In this document: piece after piece, positions 23,501 to 29,409 of the stretch
Layout of the letters: each line of letters starts with the position of its first letter
How positions within the stretch are numbered: the first letter of the stretch is position 1
NCBI RefSeq assembly: GCF_001665235.1
Contig: NZ_LZSC01000073.1
Coordinates: 1 to 45,817 of the forward strand
DNA length: 45,817 nt
Origin: Mycobacterium sp. 1100029.7
Lineage (GTDB): Bacteria > Actinomycetota > Actinomycetes > Mycobacteriales > Mycobacteriaceae
Direction of reading: 5' to 3'
The notes under the pieces: model-generated
Told to the model about the DNA's origin: nothing
Seen by the model: only the letters and a program-made list of their open reading frames with translations
Database searches by the model: none
Program-made: the position numbers and the translations under genes

Positions 23501-24491
23501 GCAGATCCTGGTTTTCGGCCAGTGCGATGAACTGCCGGGCGAGCACCGCGGCGACGAGGATCCCCAGCAGCAGGGTCAGCATGCCGTGTTCGGCCCGGGC
23601 CACCGCGCTCCACCCCACGACCATGGCCAGCAGCAGCGGCAGATACGGCAACCACAGCAGGGTGCGCGACAACGCCTCGCCGCGCGACGCCGTTTCGGTG
23701 GCCGGGCGTTCACTGACGCTGCTCAAGGCGGCCAGCGCGATCATTCCCAGTCCGGCGATGCGGCCCAGATCGCCCAGGTCGCTGACGTGATAGCTGCCGA
23801 TTCCGGTGTCGAAGACCATCGTGATGTCGGCGATGCTGATCGTGGCGATGCCGCCGGCCACCAGCGCCCGGCTCGGCCGTTCACCGGGACGGCCCCGCGA
23901 CAGCATCAGGATCGCCGTGGTGAGCAGGATGCCGTCGTTGATCACCTGGGCGACCGTCGCGGTCCGCGAGCCGTCGCCCTGGCTCAGCTGCTTCTCCAGC
24001 ACGAAGACCCAGGAGACGACGAGCAGTGAGGTGACCAGGATCAGACCGTCCAGCACCAGCCGCCGCGAACTGTGCCGAGACAGGTTGGACAGCAACACCA
24101 ATGACGCCATGGCCCCGAACGGCCACAACAGCAGCACGATCTCGGCCGCGGCCGGATGGGTGGCGTGATCGAGTTGGGAACGCACGTCGTAGAACGCCCA
24201 GATGAGCTCGCCGACGGCCCAGCCCACCTGGGCCGTCACCATCGCCAGCCAGCCGTACCGGCGACGCCGGTACGCATATCGCGCCGCGCGCAGCCCGCAT
24301 GCCGCACCGAACAGCAGGCTGGCCGCCAAGGCGATCTCGTCGACCGGCCGGGTCGCGTAGGCGCCCTCCCAGTCCCGGATCGACGCGACGACGATCAGCG
24401 CTCCGGCGAGGCCGTACCCCGTGACGACGAGCCAGCCGACGCGCGCGGACAGCCCGAAACGCTGCCACGGATTCCCCGTCCAGCGCTTCAT
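20526..24491 (-). CDS. Tandem membrane-sensor GGDEF-GGDEF-EAL c-di-GMP protein
   Basis: 1,321 residues from ATG 24491, chosen for GGAG 7 nt upstream; GTG 24542 and ATG 24527 are alternatives. Order: about eight TM helices (20-320), GGDEF-1 (about 345-500; DSLTGLANR, DLDNFKAVNDGLGH, intact RLGGDEF at 415-421), a disordered linker, a second set of eight or nine TM helices (565-865), GGDEF-2 (about 875-1040), and EAL (about 1060-1300). GGDEF-2 is degenerate (RVSDDEF, and the metal-ligand Asp region reads LVKLYEI) but has RSDD at the position of the inhibitory RxxD site; GGDEF-1 lacks it. EAL keeps EALLRW, VEITES, DDYGTGWSSL, LKLD, VAEGVED and TQGF, so phosphodiesterase activity is expected. The two sensor halves are recognisably homologous. 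Presumably makes and degrades c-di-GMP at the membrane. Confidence 0.88.
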   Translation of the reverse strand: MKRWTGNPWQRFGLSARVGWLVVTGYGLAGALIVVASIRDWEGAYATRPVDEIALAASLLFGAACGLRAARYAYRRRRYGWLAMVTAQVGWAVGELIWAFYDVRSQLDHATHPAAAEIVLLLWPFGAMASLVLLSNLSRHSSRRLVLDGLILVTSLLVVSWVFVLEKQLSQGDGSRTATVAQVINDGILLTTAILMLSRGRPGERPSRALVAGGIATISIADITMVFDTGIGSYHVSDLGDLGRIAGLGMIALAALSSVSERPATETASRGEALSRTLLWLPYLPLLLAMVVGWSAVARAEHGMLTLLLGILVAAVLARQFIALAENQDLLSAVAREAFRDSLTGLANRAHFLHRLEDAVAARGNDSEPIAVLCLDLDNFKAVNDGLGHPAGDELLVRVAGRLTAALHDHGVIARLGGDEFAVLLEGPVEESQAAAHDVLEAFSAPIVIDGVPVAVRPSIGFTVANPGSNCTVDQLLRHADLAMYTAKREGGQCVRSFVPDLPFSYSFPRSADSPDVELRSRQPHWAPVSAAASGYPAGPARASRTEATATAASGHPQTADGDVGWPPLLVRIGLSLLTIGALTFTATSLAHLNSPDSNSFTNFLYAGLNLLAAILIIVRAYRFPTDRLAWALIAAGMTCSAAGDIVYALWVPAGQSPSVADAEYLAFYPFVYIGLLLLMRSRLSSVPIPIRLDPLICGLAVAAVGVALRVGPLQAAAVRAPDTVLVGLLYPWGDLVLLAIAAGMLPIVGWRNEFRWLLLVSGLTGFAIADTVYLMETSAGAYRVGTTLDAVWPVASLLLAMASWVPKSPAAVTLRRGFGSYAVPVACTAVALGVAVIDDTSRLVTTLAALSLVTAAVRFSLTLRDASMVAESYKHAMTDELTTLPNRRSLATSLTSLSESASPEFESTIKTPARKALLLVKLYEIQEISDSLGRHFGDELLRHIADRLAHSVRSDDLLARVSDDEFAVLLTEGSDLIGARAQAGRLLEALGEPFALDPITVRVDVRIAIALCPDHCEHPQELLSRAEAAMPHAKSAMSKIAVYDSAFELYRETDPNLIEELRVALFESDEPTLYYQPKINASDGSVHSVEALLRWNHPTRGVLLPEEFLPAAERAGLMRKIADRTLRLALTQIQYWREKGITSSVAVNLATTNLLDLELVGTIERLLWARGLPADALIVEITESALVDSVRSRNTVAELQQLGVRISLDDYGTGWSSLARLQDVSVDELKLDRIFVARLAQDARSVAIVRSTVALADSLGADLVAEGVEDDVTLSALQRFGCTITQGFVHTPPLPPSELEAWIDSRAPEVPRPEQARVSD

Positions 24492-24600
24492 TGCCGCTCC
24501 AGCCGATCTGCCCCCCACGGTGAACATTCCAGGCTTCACCACTGCTAGGGCAGAATAAACGTCCAGCCGGGTTAACTGGGGCTTTTGTGCAGGTTAGTGC

Positions 24601-25053
24601 TTATTTGGTGGGGGTCAGCGCGACGATCGGGATGGGCCGCGACGTCCGGGTCTGGTAGGCCGTGTACCGGTTGGCGTTGTTCTTGTTCACCAGGTCCCAC
24701 AGCCGCGCATAGTCGGCGTCATCCGGGGTGATCGACCGCGCGGTCACCGGGAATCGTTTGGGTCCCACGTTGATCTCGACGTCGGGACGCTTGCGCAGGT
24801 TGTGATACCAGCCGGGGGCTTTGTCGCTGCCACCGTAGGACGCGACAACCAGATAAGAGTCGCCATCCTTGGCATACGTCAGCGTGGAGGACCGTTGCTG
24901 ACCAGTCTTGGCGCCGACGGTGTGCAGCAGCAGGCTGTTCGGCATCCCGGGTATCTGGTGACCGATCCGGCCGTCGGTCTTGCGGTAGAGCGAATCGTGC
25001 AGGCGCAGCAGCGGGCCCAAAAACAGCCGCTCCATAGTGGTGAGGTTGCTCAT
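24601..25053 (-). CDS. F420-dependent nitroreductase family protein (Ddn-like, Rv1261c-like)
   Basis: 150 residues. Split-barrel deazaflavin (F420)-dependent oxidoreductase of the Ddn/FDOR-A group: LLLHTVGAKTGQQRSSTLTYA with the GAKTG(x)RR-type segment, YLVVASYGGSDKAPGWYHNLRKRPDVEINVG, and the later RSITPDDADYARLWDL. Such proteins reduce quinones or other acceptors with F420H2, often at the membrane. Starts 10 nt after the HIT gene ends, so the two are co-transcribed; the c-di-GMP gene follows about 110 bp downstream on the same strand. Confidence 0.92.
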   Translation of the reverse strand: MSNLTTMERLFLGPLLRLHDSLYRKTDGRIGHQIPGMPNSLLLHTVGAKTGQQRSSTLTYAKDGDSYLVVASYGGSDKAPGWYHNLRKRPDVEINVGPKRFPVTARSITPDDADYARLWDLVNKNNANRYTAYQTRTSRPIPIVALTPTK

Positions 25054-25063
25054 GACGTCAGTT

Positions 25064-25492
25064 CTACTGACTCGCGTCGATGCGTGCCAGCGCGTCGCGC
25101 AACAGCCCGGCGGTGGCGTCGCGGTCCGGGTCCCGGCGCAGCAACATTCCCTTGGCGACCGACAGCTTGTCGCCGTTGCGGCGGGGCAGCACGTGCAGGT
25201 GAATGTGGAACACCGTCTGGAATGCCGCGCTGCCGTCGTTGATGCCGATGTTGGTGGCGTCGGCCAGCTCGGTCGCCCGGGCAGCGCGCGCGATCCGCTG
25301 GCCCATGGTGATCATGCCGCCCAGCGTCTCGGGCGGGGTATCGGTCAGGTCGACGCTGTGCCGCTTGGGGATCACCAGGGTGTGCCCCCGCGTGAACGGC
25401 CGGATGTCGAGGATTGCCAGGTAGTCGTCGTCTTCGCAGATCCGGATGGCCGGGGCTGCCCCGCCGACGATTGCACAGAACACGCAAGACAT
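25064..25492 (-). CDS. HIT-family nucleotide hydrolase/transferase (Rv1262c-like)
   Basis: 142 residues. The histidine-triad motif FHIHLHVLP (HxHxH) holds the catalytic His. N-terminal MSCVFCAIVGG has the CxxC found in zinc-binding HINT-type proteins, and RPFTRGHTLVIPKRH is a conserved family segment. Likely hydrolyses nucleoside phosphoramidates or adenylated substrates. First gene of a unit with the Ddn-like reductase, divergent from amiB2. Confidence 0.92.
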   Translation of the reverse strand: MSCVFCAIVGGAAPAIRICEDDDYLAILDIRPFTRGHTLVIPKRHSVDLTDTPPETLGGMITMGQRIARAARATELADATNIGINDGSAAFQTVFHIHLHVLPRRNGDKLSVAKGMLLRRDPDRDATAGLLRDALARIDASQ

Positions 25493-25526
25493 GTCGCCAC
25501 GGTACTGGGTGTTCCGAGCCGGGAGT

Positions 25527-25532
25527 TACGCT
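25527..25532 (+). promoter_or_regulatory. -10 (TACGCT) of leaderless amiB2
   Basis: TACGCT fits TANNNT and its last base is exactly 7 nt before the A of the ATG at 25539, predicting that transcription starts at the start codon. This also fixes the start over the longer upstream frame. Confidence 0.5.
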
Positions 25533-25538
25533 GCGCCA

Positions 25539-26927
25539 ATGGACGCTCGCGAACTCGCCTTCACCGGCGCGGCCGAGCTCGCCCGGATGCTCGCCGACGG
25601 TGAAGTCAGCGCGCCGGACCTGCTCGAGGTCTATCTGGAACGCATCGCGCGGCTGGACAGCGAGTTGCGCAGCTATCGCGTCGTGCTGGCCGACAGCGCA
25701 CGCGAGGATGCCGACGCCGCCCAGGAGCTGCTCGATGCCGGCGAACGGCTGCCGCTGCTCGGTGTGCCGATCGCGATCAAGGACGACGTCGACGTCGCGG
25801 GGGAGGTGACGGCGTGCGGCAGCGGCGGTCACGGCCCCGCGGTCAGCTCCGACGCGGAGGTGGTGCGACGGCTGCGCGCGGCCGGCGCGGTCATCATCGG
25901 CAAGACGAATGTCCCCGAGCTGATGATCTTTCCGTTCACCGAGTCGCTGACATACGGGGCGACCCGCAACCCGTGGAACCTCGGTCGCAGCCCCGGCGGT
26001 AGCAGCGGCGGTAGCGGCGCGGCGGTGGCCGCCGGGCTGGCGCCGATGGCGCTCGGATCCGATGGCGGCGGCTCGATTCGCATCCCGTCGTCGTGGTGCG
26101 GGTTGTTCGGCGTCAAGCCGCAGCGAGATCGGGTTTCGCTGGAGCCGCACGACAATGCCTGGCACGGATTGAGCGCCAACGGCCCGATCGCGCGGTCGGT
26201 GCGCGACGCGGCACTTTTCCTCGACGTCACCTCCACCGTGCCCGGGGCCGACGGTGAATTCCTCGCCGCCGCGAACCGGGATCCCGGCAAGTTGCGAATT
26301 GCCTTGAGCACCAAGGTTCCAACGCTTCCCGTGCGGGTCGGACAACACCAGATGGCGGCCGTCGAACAGGCCGGCGCGTTGCTACGCGATCTTGGCCATG
26401 AGGTCATCACCGCCGACCCCGACTACCCGCTACCGCAGATCTATGCGAACTTCCTGCCCCGGTACCTGCGGGGGGTCAGCGACGATGCCGACGCGCAGGC
26501 GCACCCGGAGCGGCTCGAGGCCCGCACCCGCAACATGGCGCGCGTCGGTGCGTTCTTCTCCGACCGGCGAATGGAAGCCATTCGAGCCTCCGAGGACCGG
26601 GTGACCGCCAGGATCCAGTCCATTTTCGACGACGTCGACGTCGTCCTGACGCCGGGCACCACGGCAAGCCCGTCGCGCATCGGCGCCTACCGCAAACGCG
26701 GTTGGGTGTCGACGTTGCTGGCGGTCTCCCAACAGGTTCCGTACTTCCCGGTCTGGAACCTGACCGGTCAGCCGGCCGCGGTGGTGCCATGGGACTTCGA
26801 CGGCCACGGTGTGCCGGTGTCGGTGCAACTGGTCAGCCGGCCCTACGACGAAGCGACGCTGCTGTCGCTGTCTGCGCAGATCGAGGCGGCGCGACCCTGG
26901 GCGCATCGCCGGCCGCCGGTGTCATAG
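25539..26927 (+). CDS. amiB2: Amidase signature family enzyme AmiB2
   Basis: 462 residues, the same length as Rv1263. Amidase-signature fold with the Ser-cisSer-Lys triad: Lys in GVPIAIKDDVDVAG, the Gly/Ser-rich RSPGGSSGGSGAAVAAG segment, and the nucleophile region LGSDGGGSIRIPSSWCGLFGVKP. Hydrolyses an amide to acid plus ammonia or amine; substrate unknown. A leaderless start is predicted from the TACGCT element. The last 6 nt overlap the convergent glycosylase gene. Confidence 0.92.
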   Translation: MDARELAFTGAAELARMLADGEVSAPDLLEVYLERIARLDSELRSYRVVLADSAREDADAAQELLDAGERLPLLGVPIAIKDDVDVAGEVTACGSGGHGPAVSSDAEVVRRLRAAGAVIIGKTNVPELMIFPFTESLTYGATRNPWNLGRSPGGSSGGSGAAVAAGLAPMALGSDGGGSIRIPSSWCGLFGVKPQRDRVSLEPHDNAWHGLSANGPIARSVRDAALFLDVTSTVPGADGEFLAAANRDPGKLRIALSTKVPTLPVRVGQHQMAAVEQAGALLRDLGHEVITADPDYPLPQIYANFLPRYLRGVSDDADAQAHPERLEARTRNMARVGAFFSDRRMEAIRASEDRVTARIQSIFDDVDVVLTPGTTASPSRIGAYRKRGWVSTLLAVSQQVPYFPVWNLTGQPAAVVPWDFDGHGVPVSVQLVSRPYDEATLLSLSAQIEAARPWAHRRPPVS

Positions 26928-27416
26928 CCGCAGAATCGTCCGCCACGCCGCCAGCTTGACGCCTGCCCGGGTGGCATGGGCGGGACTGCTCGACGGCAGC
27001 CGCTGGTATTCCCGTCGCTGTTCGGCGGGTGCCAGGCGGCGGTACACCTGCTCGGCTTTGGCGCCGTTGAAGTACACCCGCGCGATATCGGGATAGCGGG
27101 TGAAGAAGTCGCCGAAGTCGTTGACCACCAAGCTTTTCGGGTCGATCGCGGAGTCGGCGCTGCCGACGCGGCGACAGCTGCGCAGTACGTCCCACAGCGC
27201 GACGCCGTGCGACCGCAGCGCGGCCAGCCGCGACTGGTACGGCGCGTCGGCCTCGAATCCGAAAAGCTCAGAGATGATGGGCCAGAACGCGTTTCGCGGA
27301 TTGGCGTAATACTGGCCGACCGCCAGCGACTGGGCGCTGGGAAATGAGCCCAGGATCAGCATCTTGGCCCGGTCGTCGACGACGGGGTTGAAGCCGTGCA
27401 GCGGTTCAGTGGTCAT
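26922..27416 (-). CDS. DNA-deoxyinosine (hypoxanthine) glycosylase, UDG superfamily
   Basis: 164 residues. UDG-fold family 6 type: KMLILGSFPSAQSLAVGQYYANPRNAFWPII (active-site loop with Asn in NPRNAFW) and the C-terminal LPSSSPAHA motif (SSPA with His absent two residues on, as in HDG). Predicted to excise hypoxanthine arising from adenine deamination. The substrate call rests on the family, and activity on uracil or other bases is not excluded. I do not recall it between Rv1263 and Rv1264 in M. tuberculosis. It overlaps the amiB2 3' end by 6 nt and diverges from the adenylyl cyclase with about 40 bp between starts. Confidence 0.82.
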   Translation of the reverse strand: MTTEPLHGFNPVVDDRAKMLILGSFPSAQSLAVGQYYANPRNAFWPIISELFGFEADAPYQSRLAALRSHGVALWDVLRSCRRVGSADSAIDPKSLVVNDFGDFFTRYPDIARVYFNGAKAEQVYRRLAPAEQRREYQRLPSSSPAHATRAGVKLAAWRTILRL

Positions 27417-27444
27417 CGCTTCACATCATCGCCGGTGCCCGTTG

Positions 27445-27450
27445 TACGTT
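27445..27450 (+). promoter_or_regulatory. -10 (TACGTT) of the leaderless adenylyl cyclase
   Basis: TACGTT matches TANNNT and ends exactly 7 nt before the GTG at 27457, the same geometry as amiB2, supporting a leaderless GTG start. Confidence 0.5.
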
Positions 27451-27456
27451 CTCCAC

Positions 27457-28590
27457 GTGGATGACGGGGCCGCCAAGAACTTCGACGATCTGCTCGACGG
27501 ACTCTCCGGCGAGATGCGCGCCGAACGCGCCGAGCTGGTCGGCTGGCTGCTGGAGCAGGGCATCACCGCCGAGGAGATCCGTGCCACCAACCCGCCGCTG
27601 CTGCTGGCTACTCGTCATCTGATCGGCGACGACGGCAGCTACGTGTCGGCGCGGGAGATCAGCGAACAACACGGCATCGACCTGATGCTGCTGCATCGCG
27701 TGCAGCGCGCGATCGGGCTGGCGCGGGTGGACGATCCGGACGCGGCCGTGCACATGCGCGCCGACGGCGAAGCGGCGGCATTCGCCCAGCGATTCGTGGA
27801 ATTGGGGCTCAACCCCGATCAGGTGGTGCTCGTCGTGCGGGTGCTCGCCGAAGGTTTGTCGCACGCCGCCGAGGTGATGCGCTACGCGGCGCTGGCGGCG
27901 ATCATGCGACCGGGCGCCAGCGAGCTGGACATCGCCAAGGCGTCCAAGGCGCTGGTGACTCAGATCGGGCCGCAGCTCGGTCCGATGATCGAGCAGATGT
28001 TGTTCATGCAGCTTCGCCACATGATGGAAACCGAGGCGATCAACGCCGCCGAGCGCGCTGCGGGCAAGCCGTTGCCCGGGGCACGCCGGGTCGCGGTCGC
28101 GTTCGCCGATCTCGTCGGGTTCACCCGACTCGGTGAGGAGTTGTCGCCCGAGGAGCTGGGACACCTCGCCAGCAGGTTGGCGAACCTGGCCCGCGACGTG
28201 ACGGCTCCGCCGGTGCGCTTCATCAAGACGATCGGCGACGCGGTGATGTTCGTCTGCCCGGAGCCAGAGCCGCTGCTCGACGTCGTGCTGAAGCTCGTCG
28301 AAGCCGTCGACACCGACAACGACTTTCCGCGGTTGCGAGCGGGCGTGTCCTCGGGGATGGCCGTCAGCCGGGCCGGCGACTGGTTCGGCAGCCCCGTCAA
28401 TGTGGCCAGCCGGGTCACCGGGGTGGCCCGCCCGGGCACCGTCTTGGTCTCCGACGTGGTGTGGGAGGCGGTCGGCGACTCGGGGAACTATTCCGCGTCC
28501 TTCGCGGGCGCGCGCCGGCTCAAAGGCGTCAAAAACGAAGTGAAGCTTTTCCGGATACGTCGCGGCGACGGCTCCGGCGCAAGCGTCTGA
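27457..28590 (+). CDS. pH-sensing class III adenylyl cyclase (Rv1264-like)
   Basis: 377 residues from GTG 27457. The N-terminal regulatory domain (about 1-190: ELVGWLLEQGITAEEIRATNPPLLL, VLAEGLSHAAEVMRY) is the autoinhibitory pH-responsive module known from Rv1264. The C-terminal cyclase domain has metal Asp in VAFADLVGFT, substrate-specifying Lys and second metal Asp in IKTIGDAVMF, and the transition-state Asn/Arg segment in NVASRVTGVARPG. Makes cAMP from ATP as a homodimer. Its partner genes downstream (the Mcr11-like RNA and abmR) belong to the cAMP-linked circuit in M. tuberculosis. Confidence 0.93.
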   Translation: MDDGAAKNFDDLLDGLSGEMRAERAELVGWLLEQGITAEEIRATNPPLLLATRHLIGDDGSYVSAREISEQHGIDLMLLHRVQRAIGLARVDDPDAAVHMRADGEAAAFAQRFVELGLNPDQVVLVVRVLAEGLSHAAEVMRYAALAAIMRPGASELDIAKASKALVTQIGPQLGPMIEQMLFMQLRHMMETEAINAAERAAGKPLPGARRVAVAFADLVGFTRLGEELSPEELGHLASRLANLARDVTAPPVRFIKTIGDAVMFVCPEPEPLLDVVLKLVEAVDTDNDFPRLRAGVSSGMAVSRAGDWFGSPVNVASRVTGVARPGTVLVSDVVWEAVGDSGNYSASFAGARRLKGVKNEVKLFRIRRGDGSGASV

Positions 28591-28594
28591 ATTC

Positions 28595-28707
28595 CCTGGA
28601 TATGTGGGCAGGCCCGGGCGGCTCTGGGGGCGTCTGACACGGTCCGACGCGGCCGGCTCCTTCCCCGCTGCCGGCACTTTGAACGGCCGCTTCCGGGCCT
28701 GCTTCGC
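28595..28707 (-). ncRNA. mcr11: Mcr11-like small RNA (candidate)
   Basis: Placed by promoter, structure and synteny. The minus strand has a near-consensus promoter (28713-28741), so the 5' end should be near 28707. The arms CCGGGCCTGC (28693-28702) and GCAGGCCCGG (28608-28617) are perfect 10-bp complements that close the whole transcript. Inside are GCCGGC pairs and a GCGTC/GACGC hairpin. In M. tuberculosis the abundant sRNA Mcr11 lies between Rv1264 and Rv1265 and is transcribed opposite to both. The 3' end is a guess; no T-run is seen, and the RNA would stop close to the cyclase stop codon. I could not compare with the published sequence. Confidence 0.6.
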
Positions 28708-28712
28708 TGTCA

Positions 28713-28741
28713 AAAATACGCCGTGGAGCGGCCCATATCAA
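28713..28741 (-). promoter_or_regulatory. Near-consensus SigA-type promoter for the small RNA
   Basis: On the minus strand: -35 TTGATA (28736-28741), a 17-bp spacer and -10 TATTTT (28713-28718). This is the best promoter seen in the window and points into the structured region, away from abmR. No ORF follows it. Confidence 0.65.
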
Positions 28742-28759
28742 CGGTTTGTCGGGCTCGCG

Positions 28760-28771
28760 AATGTCGACATT
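28760..28771. promoter_or_regulatory. 12-bp perfect palindrome between sRNA promoter and abmR
   Basis: AATGTCGACATT is perfectly palindromic. It starts 19 bp upstream of the -35 of the predicted small-RNA promoter and about 70 bp before abmR. AbmR is known to activate Mcr11 in M. tuberculosis, so this is a plausible but unproven site. Confidence 0.35.
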
Positions 28772-28841
28772 GGGACGCGTCGGCGTTCGCTCCCAGAGAA
28801 CTGGCTATCGGTCATGTCTGTAACGGTGTAATCATGTAATT

Positions 28842-29408
28842 ATGAAATCCCACCACACGCACGGGCGGCGCTACGGCCGTCCCGGGGGCTGGCAGCAAGC
28901 CCAGCAGCCCGACGCCAGTGGGGCGGCGGAATGGTTCGCCGGACGCCTCCCCGAAGCCTGGTTCGACGGCGACCCGACCGTCATCGTCGACCGCGAAGAG
29001 ATCACCGTCGTCGGCAAGCTGGCCGACGCCGCCGATACCCAAGAGAGCGAGGCGCGTGCCGAGGGCCGGGCGTCGCGGTTCCGTGAGGAGACTCGCGCCG
29101 AACGGATGGCCATCGCCGATGAAGCTCAGGATCGCTACGGCCGCAAGGTTTCCTGGGGCGTAGAGATCGCGGGCGAACGAATCCTGTTCACCCACATCGC
29201 CGTTCCCGTAATGACGCGGCTCAAGCAACCGGAACGCCAAGTGCTGGACACCTTGGTGGACGCCGGTGTCGCCAGGTCCCGAGCCGACGCGTTGGCGTGG
29301 TCGGTGAAGCTGGTCGGCGAACACACCGAGGAGTGGCTGGCCAAGTTGCGCGATGCCATGTCGGCGGTCGACGATCTGCGCGCGCAAGGGCCGGACCTGC
29401 AGGCCTGA
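28842..29408 (+). CDS. abmR: ATP-binding transcription factor AbmR (Rv1265-like)
   Basis: 188 residues. Conserved mycobacterial protein matching Rv1265, the ATP-responsive DNA-binding regulator of Mcr11. Seen here: a His/Arg-rich N-terminus (MKSHHTHGRRYGRPGGWQQA), PTVIVDREEITVVGKL, an acidic/Arg central helix, and RLKQPERQVLDTLVDAGVARSRADALAWSVKLVGEHTEEWL, which resembles a short ribbon-helix/helix DNA-binding element. Downstream of the cyclase and the sRNA region, convergent with pknH (1 nt between stops). Function is transferred from the M. tuberculosis protein by synteny and remembered sequence similarity. Confidence 0.82.
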   Translation: MKSHHTHGRRYGRPGGWQQAQQPDASGAAEWFAGRLPEAWFDGDPTVIVDREEITVVGKLADAADTQESEARAEGRASRFREETRAERMAIADEAQDRYGRKVSWGVEIAGERILFTHIAVPVMTRLKQPERQVLDTLVDAGVARSRADALAWSVKLVGEHTEEWLAKLRDAMSAVDDLRAQGPDLQA

Positions 29409-29409
29409 G

